Assembly (NCBI GenBank): GCA_002068815.1
Contig: MWAC01000276.1
Coordinates: forward strand, 1 to 6,862
Direction of reading: 5' to 3'
From: Firmicutes bacterium ADurb.Bin467
GTDB taxonomy: Bacteria > Bacillota > Clostridia > Christensenellales > Aristaeellaceae
DNA length: 6,862 nucleotides
Shown here: positions 1-5,732 of the stretch, one piece after another
Layout: every line of letters begins with the position of its first letter
Position numbering within the stretch: the first letter of the stretch is position 1
The notes under the pieces: generated by a model
What the model was told of the DNA's origin: nothing
Seen by the model: the letters and a program-made list of their open reading frames with translations, nothing else
Databases searched by the model: none
Program-made: the position numbers and the translations under genes

Positions 1-320
1 AGGACGCCCAGTATCGCGCCCAGCACCGGGTTTGCGACGCCCTCGACGACCGTCAGCGTGACCGAGGCGACCGCGACCATCTGCGCGCCGACCGACAGGT
101 CGATGTTGCCGGAGATGATGACCAGAGACATGCCGAACGCGATGGTGCCCACGACCGCATTCGAGCGCACGATGTTGATGAAGTTTGAAAGCGACAGGAA
201 CGTCCACCCCTTGAGCGCGGTGGAGATCGCGATCATCAGAAGCGTGATCAGAATGATGCTGTACTCGCCGACGAACCGCTTGGCGCTGGGACGGAGGCGT
301 CCCGTGGGTGCGTTGTGCAT
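1..320 (-). CDS. Sugar ABC transporter permease, RbsC-type (N-terminal 106 residues, truncated by window edge)
   Basis: This is the membrane permease of a ribose/galactose-type ABC importer, expected to form the sugar channel in the cytoplasmic membrane. Reading leftward from ATG at 320-318 gives an open frame to the edge. After a short basic N-terminus (about residues 1-19) come hydrophobic segments near residues 21-36, 55-70 and 79-93. The stretch SLVIISGNIDLSVGA (residues 65-79) is the well-known conserved motif of the RbsC/XylH/MglC permease family (BPD_transp_2). The start is supported by an AAGGAG site at 331-336, about 10 nt upstream. It follows the ATPase gene by 42 nt on the same strand, so it is the third gene of the operon. 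Family members are usually about 310-350 residues, so roughly two thirds lies outside the window. The family call is secure; the sugar is unknown. Confidence 0.93.
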   Translation of the reverse strand, partial: MHNAPTGRLRPSAKRFVGEYSIILITLLMIAISTALKGWTFLSLSNFINIVRSNAVVGTIAFGMSLVIISGNIDLSVGAQMVAVASVTLTVVEGVANPVLGAILGV

Positions 321-362
321 GGTTTCTCGTCTCCTTGCTCTGCTGGGGTGTGTGTGGAGCGC

Positions 363-1874
363 CTAGGTAAGCGCGCCGCCCGTCGACAGGATCATGATGT
401 TCTCCTCGGTGAGCTCCTCGCGCGAGAGCTCGCCCTGCAGCGATCCGTGGTACATGACCAGCGCGCGGTCGCAGATTCTCGAAATCTCCTGCGCCTCGCC
501 GGAGGTGATGATGACGCCGATGCCGCCCTTGGCCAGCTCCATGATCTGGGCGTAGATCTCGTTCTTCGCGCCGACGTCCACGCCCTGCGTCGGGTTCGAG
601 AGGATCATGACCTTCGGCCGCGCGCGCAGCCACTTCGAGAGCACCGCCTTTTGCTGGTTGCCGCCGGAGAGGCTCGTGATCGGGTTGTCGATGTTCTGGA
701 CCTTGATCGAAAGCCTGTCCCTGGCCTCCTCCGCGGCGGCCCGCTCGCGCTTTTTCGAGATCGTCGTCCCCCGGCAGAGCTCGTCGAGCGTCACGATCGT
801 GATGTTGTGCTTCACGGAGAAGTCCTTGATGATCGCGTTCTCCTTGCGGTTCGACGGAAGAAACCCTATGCCCTTCCTGCGGCCCTGCGCCGGGTGGCGT
901 ATGTCGACCGGCCTTCCGGACAGCGCGACGCGGCCGGACTGCTTCGGGATGTCCCCGAACAGGCAGCCGACCAGCTGCTCCTTGCCGTCGCCCAGGAGCC
1001 CCGTGATCCCGACGACCTCGCCCTTCCTGAGCGTGAAGCTCACGTCGTTTACCGCGCCCTTGACGGACAGGTTTTCGACCGACAGAAGCTCCTCGCCGAT
1101 TTCGCGCTCCTCGTAGACCTTGACGCCCAGGACGTCCCGCCCGACCATCATCCGGGCGATGTCCGTCTGGCTGATCTTCGAGCCGTCGGGCTGCAATATC
1201 CTTCCCTCGGCGACCTTTTCGCCGTTTCGAAGCACCGTGTAGGCGTCGCAGAACTCGACGACCTCGCCGAGCTTGTGCGATATGAACAGGATCGTCGCGC
1301 CACCCTCGCGCGTCAGGTTGCGCATGATCGAGAATACCTTTTCAATCTCCCGCTGCGTCAAAGACGTCGTCGGCTCGTCCATGATGATGATGCGCGCCTC
1401 GCGAAGAAGCGACTTCGCGATCTCGACGATCTGCTTGTAGGAGGTCTCGAGCTGGCTCATCATCTGGCGCGGGTCGATCGACACATTCATCCGGTCGAAC
1501 ACTTCCTGCGTCAGCTTGCACATCCGCCGGACGTCCAGCTGGCCGAACCTCGTCAGCTCCGCCCCGAGGAACATGTTTTCGTAGACGGTCAGGTCGTTGA
1601 CGACGTTGAGCTCCTGGTGGATGAACGCGATTCCCAGCGCCTGCGCGTCCGCCGGGGAGTGAATCGAGGCCTTCTCGCCGAACAGCTCGATCGCGCCCCT
1701 GTCCATCGACACGACGCCGCCCAGGATGTTCATCAGCGTGGTCTTTCCCGCGCCGTTCTCCCCGAGCAGCGCGTGAATCTCCCCGCGCTCGACAGAGAGG
1801 TCGACGTTCTGTAAAACCGGCACGCCGCCGTACGTCTTTACGATGCCGGTCATCTGCAATGCGCGCTCGGGCAT
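363..1874 (-). CDS. Sugar ABC transporter ATP-binding protein, RbsA/MglA-type double ATPase
   Basis: This 503-residue cytoplasmic ATPase should power sugar import through the adjacent permease. It has two fused nucleotide-binding domains, the usual architecture and length for the RbsA/MglA/XylG family. Domain 1 has Walker A GENGAGKTT (38-46), a Q-loop glutamine in HQE (86-88), Walker B IIIMDEPTT (162-170) and the switch histidine in FISHK (H200). Its signature region is degenerate (LETSYKQ, 142-148, where a canonical LSxGQ-like motif is expected). Domain 2 has an intact signature LSGGNQQK (402-409), but a degenerate Walker A GLLGDGKEQ (292-300), a Walker B reading MILSNPTQGVDVGAK with Ser-Asn in place of Asp-Glu (426-427), and no switch histidine (ITSGE). 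Only one composite ATP site therefore looks catalytic. The start at 1874 is favoured over the internal Met8 because AAGGAG lies at 1883-1888 with 8 nt spacing. It lies 73 nt after the binding-protein gene. Confidence 0.96.
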   Translation of the reverse strand: MPERALQMTGIVKTYGGVPVLQNVDLSVERGEIHALLGENGAGKTTLMNILGGVVSMDRGAIELFGEKASIHSPADAQALGIAFIHQELNVVNDLTVYENMFLGAELTRFGQLDVRRMCKLTQEVFDRMNVSIDPRQMMSQLETSYKQIVEIAKSLLREARIIIMDEPTTSLTQREIEKVFSIMRNLTREGGATILFISHKLGEVVEFCDAYTVLRNGEKVAEGRILQPDGSKISQTDIARMMVGRDVLGVKVYEEREIGEELLSVENLSVKGAVNDVSFTLRKGEVVGITGLLGDGKEQLVGCLFGDIPKQSGRVALSGRPVDIRHPAQGRRKGIGFLPSNRKENAIIKDFSVKHNITIVTLDELCRGTTISKKRERAAAEEARDRLSIKVQNIDNPITSLSGGNQQKAVLSKWLRARPKVMILSNPTQGVDVGAKNEIYAQIMELAKGGIGVIITSGEAQEISRICDRALVMYHGSLQGELSREELTEENIMILSTGGALT

Positions 1875-1895
1875 TTGGCTCTCTCCTTGTTTACG

Positions 1896-1925
1896 GCTGA
1901 GAGGGAGGCGAGCCTCCCTCTCAGC
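1896..1925 (-). repeat. Perfect 14-bp inverted repeat (intercistronic mRNA hairpin)
   Basis: The left arm GCTGAGAGGGAGGC (1896-1909) and right arm GCCTCCCTCTCAGC (1912-1925) are perfect reverse complements with 2 nt between them; as RNA this folds as a roughly 13-bp stem with a 4-nt loop. It lies in the 73-nt gap after the binding-protein stop codon and ends 7 nt upstream of the AAGGAG of the ATPase gene. No T-run follows on the minus strand, so it does not look like a full intrinsic terminator. By analogy with known malE-malF and similar operons, such a hairpin may protect the upstream binding-protein mRNA from 3' decay or partly attenuate readthrough, giving more binding protein than ATPase and permease. 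That role is inferred. Confidence 0.8.
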
Positions 1926-1947
1926 GCCACGACTATGGTCTGGGGCT

Positions 1948-2907
1948 TTAGAACGGGGCGTCCGCGGTGATGTTGTTCTCGTCGAGCCACTGCTGATAGT
2001 TCGTGTAGTCCAGCGTGGACGGCGGGATGATGACCCTCTGCTCGTAGGTCTTGCCCTCGATGATGCCGGCCGCGAGCTTGACGCACTCCGCCATCATGTA
2101 GGGGGCGTAGGTCTGGCTGGACAGCCAGATCTTGTCCTTGTACTCGTCCATGATCTTCATATAGCTCTGCGCGCCGCCGCAGCCGGTCATGACCTTGATG
2201 CCGCCCTCGCCGAGGCGCCCGGCCTCCTCGATGGCCTTGAGCATGCCGATGGACAGCTCGTCGTCGCAGGAGTACACGCCGTCGATCTCCGGATTCGCCG
2301 TCAGGACGTCCGCCATCAGCGCGAGGCCCGTCTCGGCCGCGGCGTTGTCAGCGGCGTACTGGCCCAGGATCTCGATCTCGGGGTAGTTCTTGATCGTGTC
2401 CATGAAGCCGTCGACGCGCTCCTGGAAGATGGCGCCGTAGGACGGGATCGTCGTCACGACGACCTTGCCCTTGCCGCCGAGCTTGTCCGCGATGTACTCC
2501 GCGCCCTGGCAGCCGATCTCATAGTTGTCGCCGGCGAGGTAGTAGTCCGGAACCGTCGCGCCCAGCGTGCGGTCGAAGTCGACCAGCACGATGCCCGCGT
2601 CCATGATCTTCTGCGCGGAGGCCTCGAGCGTGTCGTTGTGCGGGAACAGCACGATGTACTTGCAGCCCTGCGAGATCATCAGGTCGATCTGGTTGGCCTG
2701 CTCGTTCTCGTTCTCGGCAACGCTCATCATGTAGTTGAGGCCCAGCGCATCCGCGGTCGTCCTGGCGGACCACTCGACGGCCGCGACCCAGCCCGTGGGG
2801 TTGAAGGGCACGGAAATGCCGACGAGCGGCTTCTCCTCCGCGAGGGCGCCGGCGGAGAGGCCGAGCACGAGCGCGAGGGCGAGAACCAAGGTAAGAAGTT
2901 TCTTCAT
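1948..2907 (-). CDS. Sugar-binding protein of ABC transporter, RbsB-like (periplasmic binding protein family 4)
   Basis: This 319-residue exported protein should capture the sugar outside the membrane and deliver it to the permease. Residues 1-23 are a signal peptide: MKK, a hydrophobic core (4-18) and a signal peptidase I type site ALA/EE after residue 23. There is no lipobox cysteine. The mature part follows the two-lobe ribose/galactose binding-protein pattern: an N-terminal strand VGISVPF (29-35), the hinge-side LVDFDRT (108-114, with Asp112-Arg113 equivalent to the sugar-binding Asp-Arg of RbsB), AGDN (125-128), and VYSCDDELSIGMLKAIEEAG (211-230), equivalent to the NDEMALG region of RbsB. 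The start is clear: an AAGGAGGA site at 2914-2921 sits just upstream of ATG at 2907. It is the first gene of the transporter operon, behind its own promoter. The ligand is not deducible; an aldose is likely given the neighbouring isomerase-like gene. Confidence 0.95.
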   Translation of the reverse strand: MKKLLTLVLALALVLGLSAGALAEEKPLVGISVPFNPTGWVAAVEWSARTTADALGLNYMMSVAENENEQANQIDLMISQGCKYIVLFPHNDTLEASAQKIMDAGIVLVDFDRTLGATVPDYYLAGDNYEIGCQGAEYIADKLGGKGKVVVTTIPSYGAIFQERVDGFMDTIKNYPEIEILGQYAADNAAAETGLALMADVLTANPEIDGVYSCDDELSIGMLKAIEEAGRLGEGGIKVMTGCGGAQSYMKIMDEYKDKIWLSSQTYAPYMMAECVKLAAGIIEGKTYEQRVIIPPSTLDYTNYQQWLDENNITADAPF

Positions 2908-2930
2908 AGTAGTTCCTCCTTAATTGTTAA

Positions 2931-2946
2931 TTCCGCCTGCGCGGAA
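2931..2946 (-). other. Small hairpin in the leader of the sugar-binding protein gene
   Basis: TTCCGC (2931-2936) and GCGGAA (2941-2946) form a perfect 6-bp stem with a 4-nt loop in the predicted mRNA leader, ending 9 nt before the ribosome binding site. It leaves the AAGGAGGA site unpaired, so it is more likely an mRNA 5'-side stabiliser or spacer than a translation switch. I recognise no known riboswitch in this leader of about 90 nt. Confidence 0.45.
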
Positions 2947-2961
2947 AAGGAAAACAAAATC

Positions 2962-2975
2962 CGAAATCGGTTTCT
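2962..2975 (-). promoter_or_regulatory. cre-like / LacI-family operator in the transporter operon leader
   Basis: On the minus strand this reads AGAAACCGATTTCG, with the core GAAAnCGnTTTC (2963-2974) being palindromic apart from the two N positions. Against the Firmicute catabolite-responsive element consensus TGWAANCGNTNWCA it matches at all positions except the outermost T and A. A central CG in a palindrome of this length is the hallmark of LacI/GalR-family operators, including CcpA sites. It lies about 26-38 nt downstream of the predicted transcription start (near 3000), a position suited to blocking transcription. Whether CcpA or a local sugar repressor binds is unknown; no regulator gene is visible in the window. 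Confidence 0.6.
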
Positions 2976-3006
2976 TTGCACACCCGTGACAAAACATTGT
3001 ACCCCA

Positions 3007-3035
3007 ATTATACAGGTCTTAACGCCCCGCGTCAA
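3007..3035 (-). promoter_or_regulatory. Promoter of the sugar transporter operon
   Basis: On the minus strand a -35 box TTGACG (3035-3030) and a perfect -10 box TATAAT (3012-3007) are separated by exactly 17 bp. The expected transcription start is near 3000, giving a leader of roughly 93 nt before the ATG at 2907. The surrounding region is notably AT-richer than the coding DNA. An extra TTGACA lies 7 bp further upstream (3042-3037), but its 24-bp spacing to the -10 is too long. Confidence 0.82.
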
Positions 3036-3061
3036 GTGTCAATTCGGCCCCGAGGGCGATA

Positions 3062-3122
3062 AACACCAATAAATGAAAACAAACGAAAGCGGGCGGGGCG
3101 GGCGATGGCGGCACCGCATCGC
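3062..3122 (-). terminator. Possible weak terminator after the isomerase-like gene
   Basis: Downstream of the isomerase-like stop codon, GCGATG (3122-3117, minus strand) and CATCGC (3107-3102) can pair, with some further CG pairing inside across a bulge. A T-rich stretch follows on the minus strand between about 3090 and 3062, but about 12 GC-rich bases separate it from the stem, which is not ideal. It would separate the isomerase-like transcript from the transporter promoter at 3035-3007. Evidence is weak, and some readthrough into the transporter operon is possible. Confidence 0.3.
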
Positions 3123-3147
3123 GGGGGAATTCCAACAGGCCGAAGGG

Positions 3148-4479
3148 TTACAGCTCCTCGACCGCCCAGCCGAACACCCTCGCGACCTGCCTGAGCTGCG
3201 GCCGCACGTCGCCGACGACGATCAGCGAATGGTGCGAGCAGAGCCGGTCCATGACCTTGTGGCCGTCCTTATAGCGGATCAGCGCGCCGTTTCGGCAGTC
3301 GGAGCCGGGGTACTGCACGTATTTCTCGATCTCGGCCTCGATGATCGAGAGCTTCTTGAAGCCGGGGTAGATCTTCGCGAGCGTGATCTTGCCCTCGGGC
3401 ATGCGGCAGTCGGTCATCAGCGCAAAGTCGTTGACGATCGCGAGCACCTTGGGCCTGACCGTCCACTCGGTGCAGAAGCAGCGCGGCACGAAGCCGAAGT
3501 AGCCGCAGTGCACGCCCAGCGCGTGGTTGTCCGGGTCCTCGATGTCGGGGAACTTGTCGATCTTCTCGTGCGCGAGCGCCGCCATGCCGACCAGGAACGG
3601 GTAGATGTTCGTCATCATGATCGGCTTTTCGAGCGAGCGGTAGATCACGTAGGTCGAGAGCAGCGTCAGGGTGTCGCCCTCGCACGCCCAGATGATATTG
3701 TCGCGCTCGAACAGCATGTTCCAGACGAGGCAGGGCGTCGTGTCCGAGTGGAACGACTCGTTCAGGCAGTTCGCGCCGACGCCGTCGACGCCGCCGAGCT
3801 CCCCGATGACCCTCTTGATCGCGACGTACAGCTTGACCGCGCGGAGATAATGCGCATGGGCGACGCCCTCCATGGGAACGTCCCAGTCGCGGCAAACTTC
3901 CTCGGCGACCTCGTCGGGGACCTGTCGAGCGTCGTCGTTGACGGCCTTCCAGCTCTTGTAGATCAATTTGCAGCCGAAAAACGACTCCATCGCCTCGGTC
4001 GACTGCTTCTCCCACCAGTAGAACTTCTTGAAGATGTTCGCCTGCATGCCCTCGCCCGGCGTGTCCTGAAACATCAAAAACTTCGCGCCCGACCGCAAAT
4101 TCGCCCGCGCGCCGATCGCGCGAAGGATCGTCTTCCCCATCTCGACGCTGTAGGGCGAGAACACCGTTAAGCCGAGGTCGCGGAGGTAGGTCACGATCTC
4201 CCAGTCCCACATCTCGACGGTTCCGAACCTCGAGGTCAAAACGACCATCGGGGCGGAATAGCCCTTCAATGCCTCGTCGTGCCGGAACGCCGCGAAGATC
4301 ATCTGCGGAAACGCGATCGCGTCCGCGCCGTCGGGCAGCGGCTCGCCGACCGCGACCGGCTCGAGAAACTCCGCCACGTCGCCGTAAAAATCGCGCAGCC
4401 GGGCCAGTTGCTCCTCGTATTCCCGCTGTTCGCGCTCGTTCCACTCGGTAAAGTACAAGGGTGCAAGTCTCACGCGCAT
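3148..4479 (-). CDS. L-fucose/L-arabinose isomerase superfamily protein (substrate unknown)
   Basis: This cytoplasmic protein of 443 residues resembles the L-fucose/L-arabinose isomerase superfamily, metal-dependent enzymes that interconvert aldoses and ketoses. Supporting patterns are an N-terminal alpha/beta region (1-170), the block NESFHSDTTPCLVW (240-253) leading into ACEGDTLTLLSTY (265-277), similar to the CE.D...LT block of fucose isomerase-like proteins, HCGYFGF (324-330), and a C-terminal SHHSLIVVGD (415-424) like the HH...GD end region whose histidine binds metal in the family. Glu267, Asp269 and His416/417 are candidate metal ligands. It is shorter than typical FucI (about 590) or AraA (about 500). 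Eleven cysteines is a high number. The start is supported by GGAGGGG at 4487-4493, 7 nt upstream. It has its own promoter and lies upstream of the sugar transporter on the same strand, so it may process the imported sugar. Family assignment is from pattern memory; exact activity is open. Confidence 0.75.
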   Translation of the reverse strand: MRVRLAPLYFTEWNEREQREYEEQLARLRDFYGDVAEFLEPVAVGEPLPDGADAIAFPQMIFAAFRHDEALKGYSAPMVVLTSRFGTVEMWDWEIVTYLRDLGLTVFSPYSVEMGKTILRAIGARANLRSGAKFLMFQDTPGEGMQANIFKKFYWWEKQSTEAMESFFGCKLIYKSWKAVNDDARQVPDEVAEEVCRDWDVPMEGVAHAHYLRAVKLYVAIKRVIGELGGVDGVGANCLNESFHSDTTPCLVWNMLFERDNIIWACEGDTLTLLSTYVIYRSLEKPIMMTNIYPFLVGMAALAHEKIDKFPDIEDPDNHALGVHCGYFGFVPRCFCTEWTVRPKVLAIVNDFALMTDCRMPEGKITLAKIYPGFKKLSIIEAEIEKYVQYPGSDCRNGALIRYKDGHKVMDRLCSHHSLIVVGDVRPQLRQVARVFGWAVEEL

Positions 4480-4513
4480 CGCCGTTCCCCTCCAGCCGCA
4501 TTATTCTTTGTTC

Positions 4514-4542
4514 AGTATAGATCATGGAGAATGTTTTTGCAA
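4514..4542 (-). promoter_or_regulatory. Promoter of the isomerase-like gene
   Basis: On the minus strand a -35 box TTGCAA (4542-4537) and a -10 box TATACT (4519-4514) are separated by 17 bp. The predicted start near 4507 gives a short leader of about 27 nt before ATG at 4479. The region is AT-rich against a GC-rich background. Confidence 0.7.
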
Positions 4543-4568
4543 TAGGGAGGTTTTGACGAAAAAAGGGC

Positions 4569-4614
4569 CGATACCGATAATAAACAATACAAAACGATAG
4601 AAAATGCGCGATAG
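4569..4614. repeat. Cluster of four CGATA repeats between divergent genes
   Basis: CGATA begins at 4569, 4575, 4595 and 4609. The first two sit in a tandem CCGATACCGATA (4568-4579) and the last two are CGATAG. All are in the same orientation, in the 211-bp space between the divergent promoters, upstream of both. They could be half-sites for a regulator of either gene or chance in a short AT-rich stretch. No known operator is matched. Confidence 0.35.
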
Positions 4615-4624
4615 ATCGGGGGCC

Positions 4625-4637
4625 GGGTTGACAACCC
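4625..4637. promoter_or_regulatory. Palindrome overlapping the -35 box of the secreted-protein gene
   Basis: GGGTTGACAACCC is a perfect 6+1+6 inverted repeat and contains the TTGACA -35 box at 4628-4633. A repressor binding here would block the plus-strand promoter. No cognate regulator is visible, so operator function is a guess. Confidence 0.35.
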
Positions 4638-4657
4638 CCCGCGCGCTGTGGTATCTT
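4628..4657 (+). promoter_or_regulatory. Promoter of the secreted-protein gene
   Basis: A perfect -35 box TTGACA (4628-4633) is followed after 18 bp by TATCTT (4652-4657), a moderate -10 box. The expected start near 4664 gives a leader of about 27 nt carrying AGGAGGA at 4677-4683, 7 nt before the ATG at 4691. Confidence 0.6.
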
Positions 4658-4690
4658 TTGGATGAGAAATCTGCGCAGGAGGATACTGTC

Positions 4691-5686
4691 ATGGGAAAGA
4701 GAATCGCTTTGATCGCCCTCGCGCTGCTCTCGGCTCTGTTCTTCGGCGCCGGGAGCGCCGAGGGCGGGCGGCTCGAGCTGGCCTTCGGGCTGTTCTGCGT
4801 CGAGGTTCCGGCGGACGCCTCCATCGGGCCGAACACGGGCAACGCGCTGTCCGACCTGCGCTACGAGGTCGCCCCGTTTCCGGGCCTCGTGTACGCGAAC
4901 TTCGCCCCGCGGTCGGAGTACGCCGACACCGCCAAGCGGAAGCTCGACAGCTACATATCGCTTCTGTTCGCGCTCTGCGGCGACGGGTATACCGAGACCG
5001 AGGTCGCGGAGGAAGAGCTGCCCGGCGGCGTCCGGCTGCGGTGGCAGCTGATGCGCGGCGGGAGCGCGCACGCACTGTGGTTCGAGGCGTTTTCGAAGGA
5101 ATTCGGCTACAACATGTGCCTCTCGGGGCCGCCCGACGCGGAGCAGGACGAGCGCATACTCGCGCTGATGCGGTCGTTCCGGGCGGACGCGGACCGCGAG
5201 GAGGACCTCATGCGAATCCGGCAGCAAAAGCGGGAGAACGGCTCGTTCGTCAGCGCCGAGCACGGGCTGCGCATACAGCTCGACGAGGGCTGGAACGCGG
5301 TGTCCTTCGAGGGCATGCTCCTCCCGCAGACGGCCTTTGCGCTCGAAAAGGACGGCGGCCAGTGGCTGATACAGCTGCTGTACACGCACCCCGTGCCGCC
5401 GGACGGCGCGAGGGATTTGCTCGAGTGGTTCGTGCAGGACGCGCGCCGGACGGACCCCTCCGGGGACGCGCCGGCCTTCGGCGAGCCGTACTCGGTCGCG
5501 CTCGACGGTCTGGGCGGCATAGAGGCGTGGGTCGTGGAGGAGGACACGGACATCTTCATCCGGAACGTCGCCTTCGTGCACGAGAGCTACGGCTACTTCG
5601 GCTCGTTCATGTGGATCAAGGAGCTCGACGGCGTCGCCCGGCCGCAGATGGACGCGGCGCTCAGGTCGCTCACCGCTCCGGAGTAA
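4691..5686 (+). CDS. Secreted protein of unknown function with two similar modules
   Basis: I do not recognise a named family. The 331-residue product starts with a signal peptide (MGKR, hydrophobic 5-20, likely cleavage after Ala23 in GSA/EGG), so it is probably exported and not a lipoprotein, since no lipobox cysteine is present. The start at 4691 is chosen over an in-frame ATG at 4604 because AGGAGGA at 4677-4683 and a promoter at 4628-4657 lie between them. The mature part seems to hold two related modules of about 130-140 residues: 27-166, starting LELAFGLFCVEVPAD and ending ILALMRSFRAD, and 183-331, starting FVSAEHGLRIQLDEGW and ending MDAALRSLTAPE. Both begin with a strand leading to a polar loop and end with an amphipathic helix plus R-S-[FL], a layout reminiscent of PsbP/Mog1-like folds. 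A charged linker (166-183) joins them. It is a single-gene unit, divergent from the isomerase-like gene. Confidence 0.85.
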   Translation: MGKRIALIALALLSALFFGAGSAEGGRLELAFGLFCVEVPADASIGPNTGNALSDLRYEVAPFPGLVYANFAPRSEYADTAKRKLDSYISLLFALCGDGYTETEVAEEELPGGVRLRWQLMRGGSAHALWFEAFSKEFGYNMCLSGPPDAEQDERILALMRSFRADADREEDLMRIRQQKRENGSFVSAEHGLRIQLDEGWNAVSFEGMLLPQTAFALEKDGGQWLIQLLYTHPVPPDGARDLLEWFVQDARRTDPSGDAPAFGEPYSVALDGLGGIEAWVVEEDTDIFIRNVAFVHESYGYFGSFMWIKELDGVARPQMDAALRSLTAPE

Positions 5687-5719
5687 AAAACGGGGGCCGG
5701 CGTTGAAGCGCCGGCCCCC
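5687..5719 (-). terminator. Strong rho-independent terminator of the solute-binding protein gene
   Basis: GGGGGCCGGCG (5692-5702) and CGCCGGCCCCC (5709-5719) form a perfect 11-bp GC stem with a 6-nt loop. On the minus strand the stem is followed by G and then six T residues that run into the complement of the stop codon of the plus-strand gene, a textbook intrinsic terminator for the leftward solute-binding protein gene. In the plus direction the stem is followed by TGCTTGGG, a poor U-tract, so termination of the secreted-protein transcript here would be less efficient, though the stem may still define its 3' end. Confidence 0.9.
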
Positions 5720-5732
5720 TGCTTGGGTTGCG

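Noticed and set aside
315..1814. Plus-strand open frame of 499 codons
   Set aside because: It is the antisense shadow of the sugar ATPase gene; its translation is Arg/Asp/Leu/Val-rich low-complexity text with no ribosome binding site, produced by GC-biased third codon positions.
2908..3000. Riboswitch in the transporter leader
   Set aside because: The leader is short, shows only one 6-bp hairpin and no conserved aptamer core or terminator/anti-terminator pair that I recognise.
3037..3042. TTGACA as -35 box of the transporter promoter
   Set aside because: Spacing to the TATAAT is 24 bp; the neighbouring TTGACG at 3030-3035 gives the ideal 17 bp.
1843..3072. Plus-strand open frame of 409 codons over the binding-protein gene, and similarly 3073-4170
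   Set aside because: Both are antisense to confidently identified genes, rich in Arg, Val, Asp, His and Leu, with no plausible start signals.
4604..4690. Upstream in-frame ATG extending the secreted protein by 29 residues
   Set aside because: The extension would overlap the promoter, has no ribosome binding site and would bury the signal peptide. ATG at 4691 has AGGAGGA at the right spacing.
3269..5581. Minus-strand open frame of 770 codons
   Set aside because: It spans the isomerase-like gene in another frame, the divergent promoter region and the antisense of the secreted-protein gene. The Arg-rich translation and lack of any recognisable domain mark it as a GC-driven artefact.
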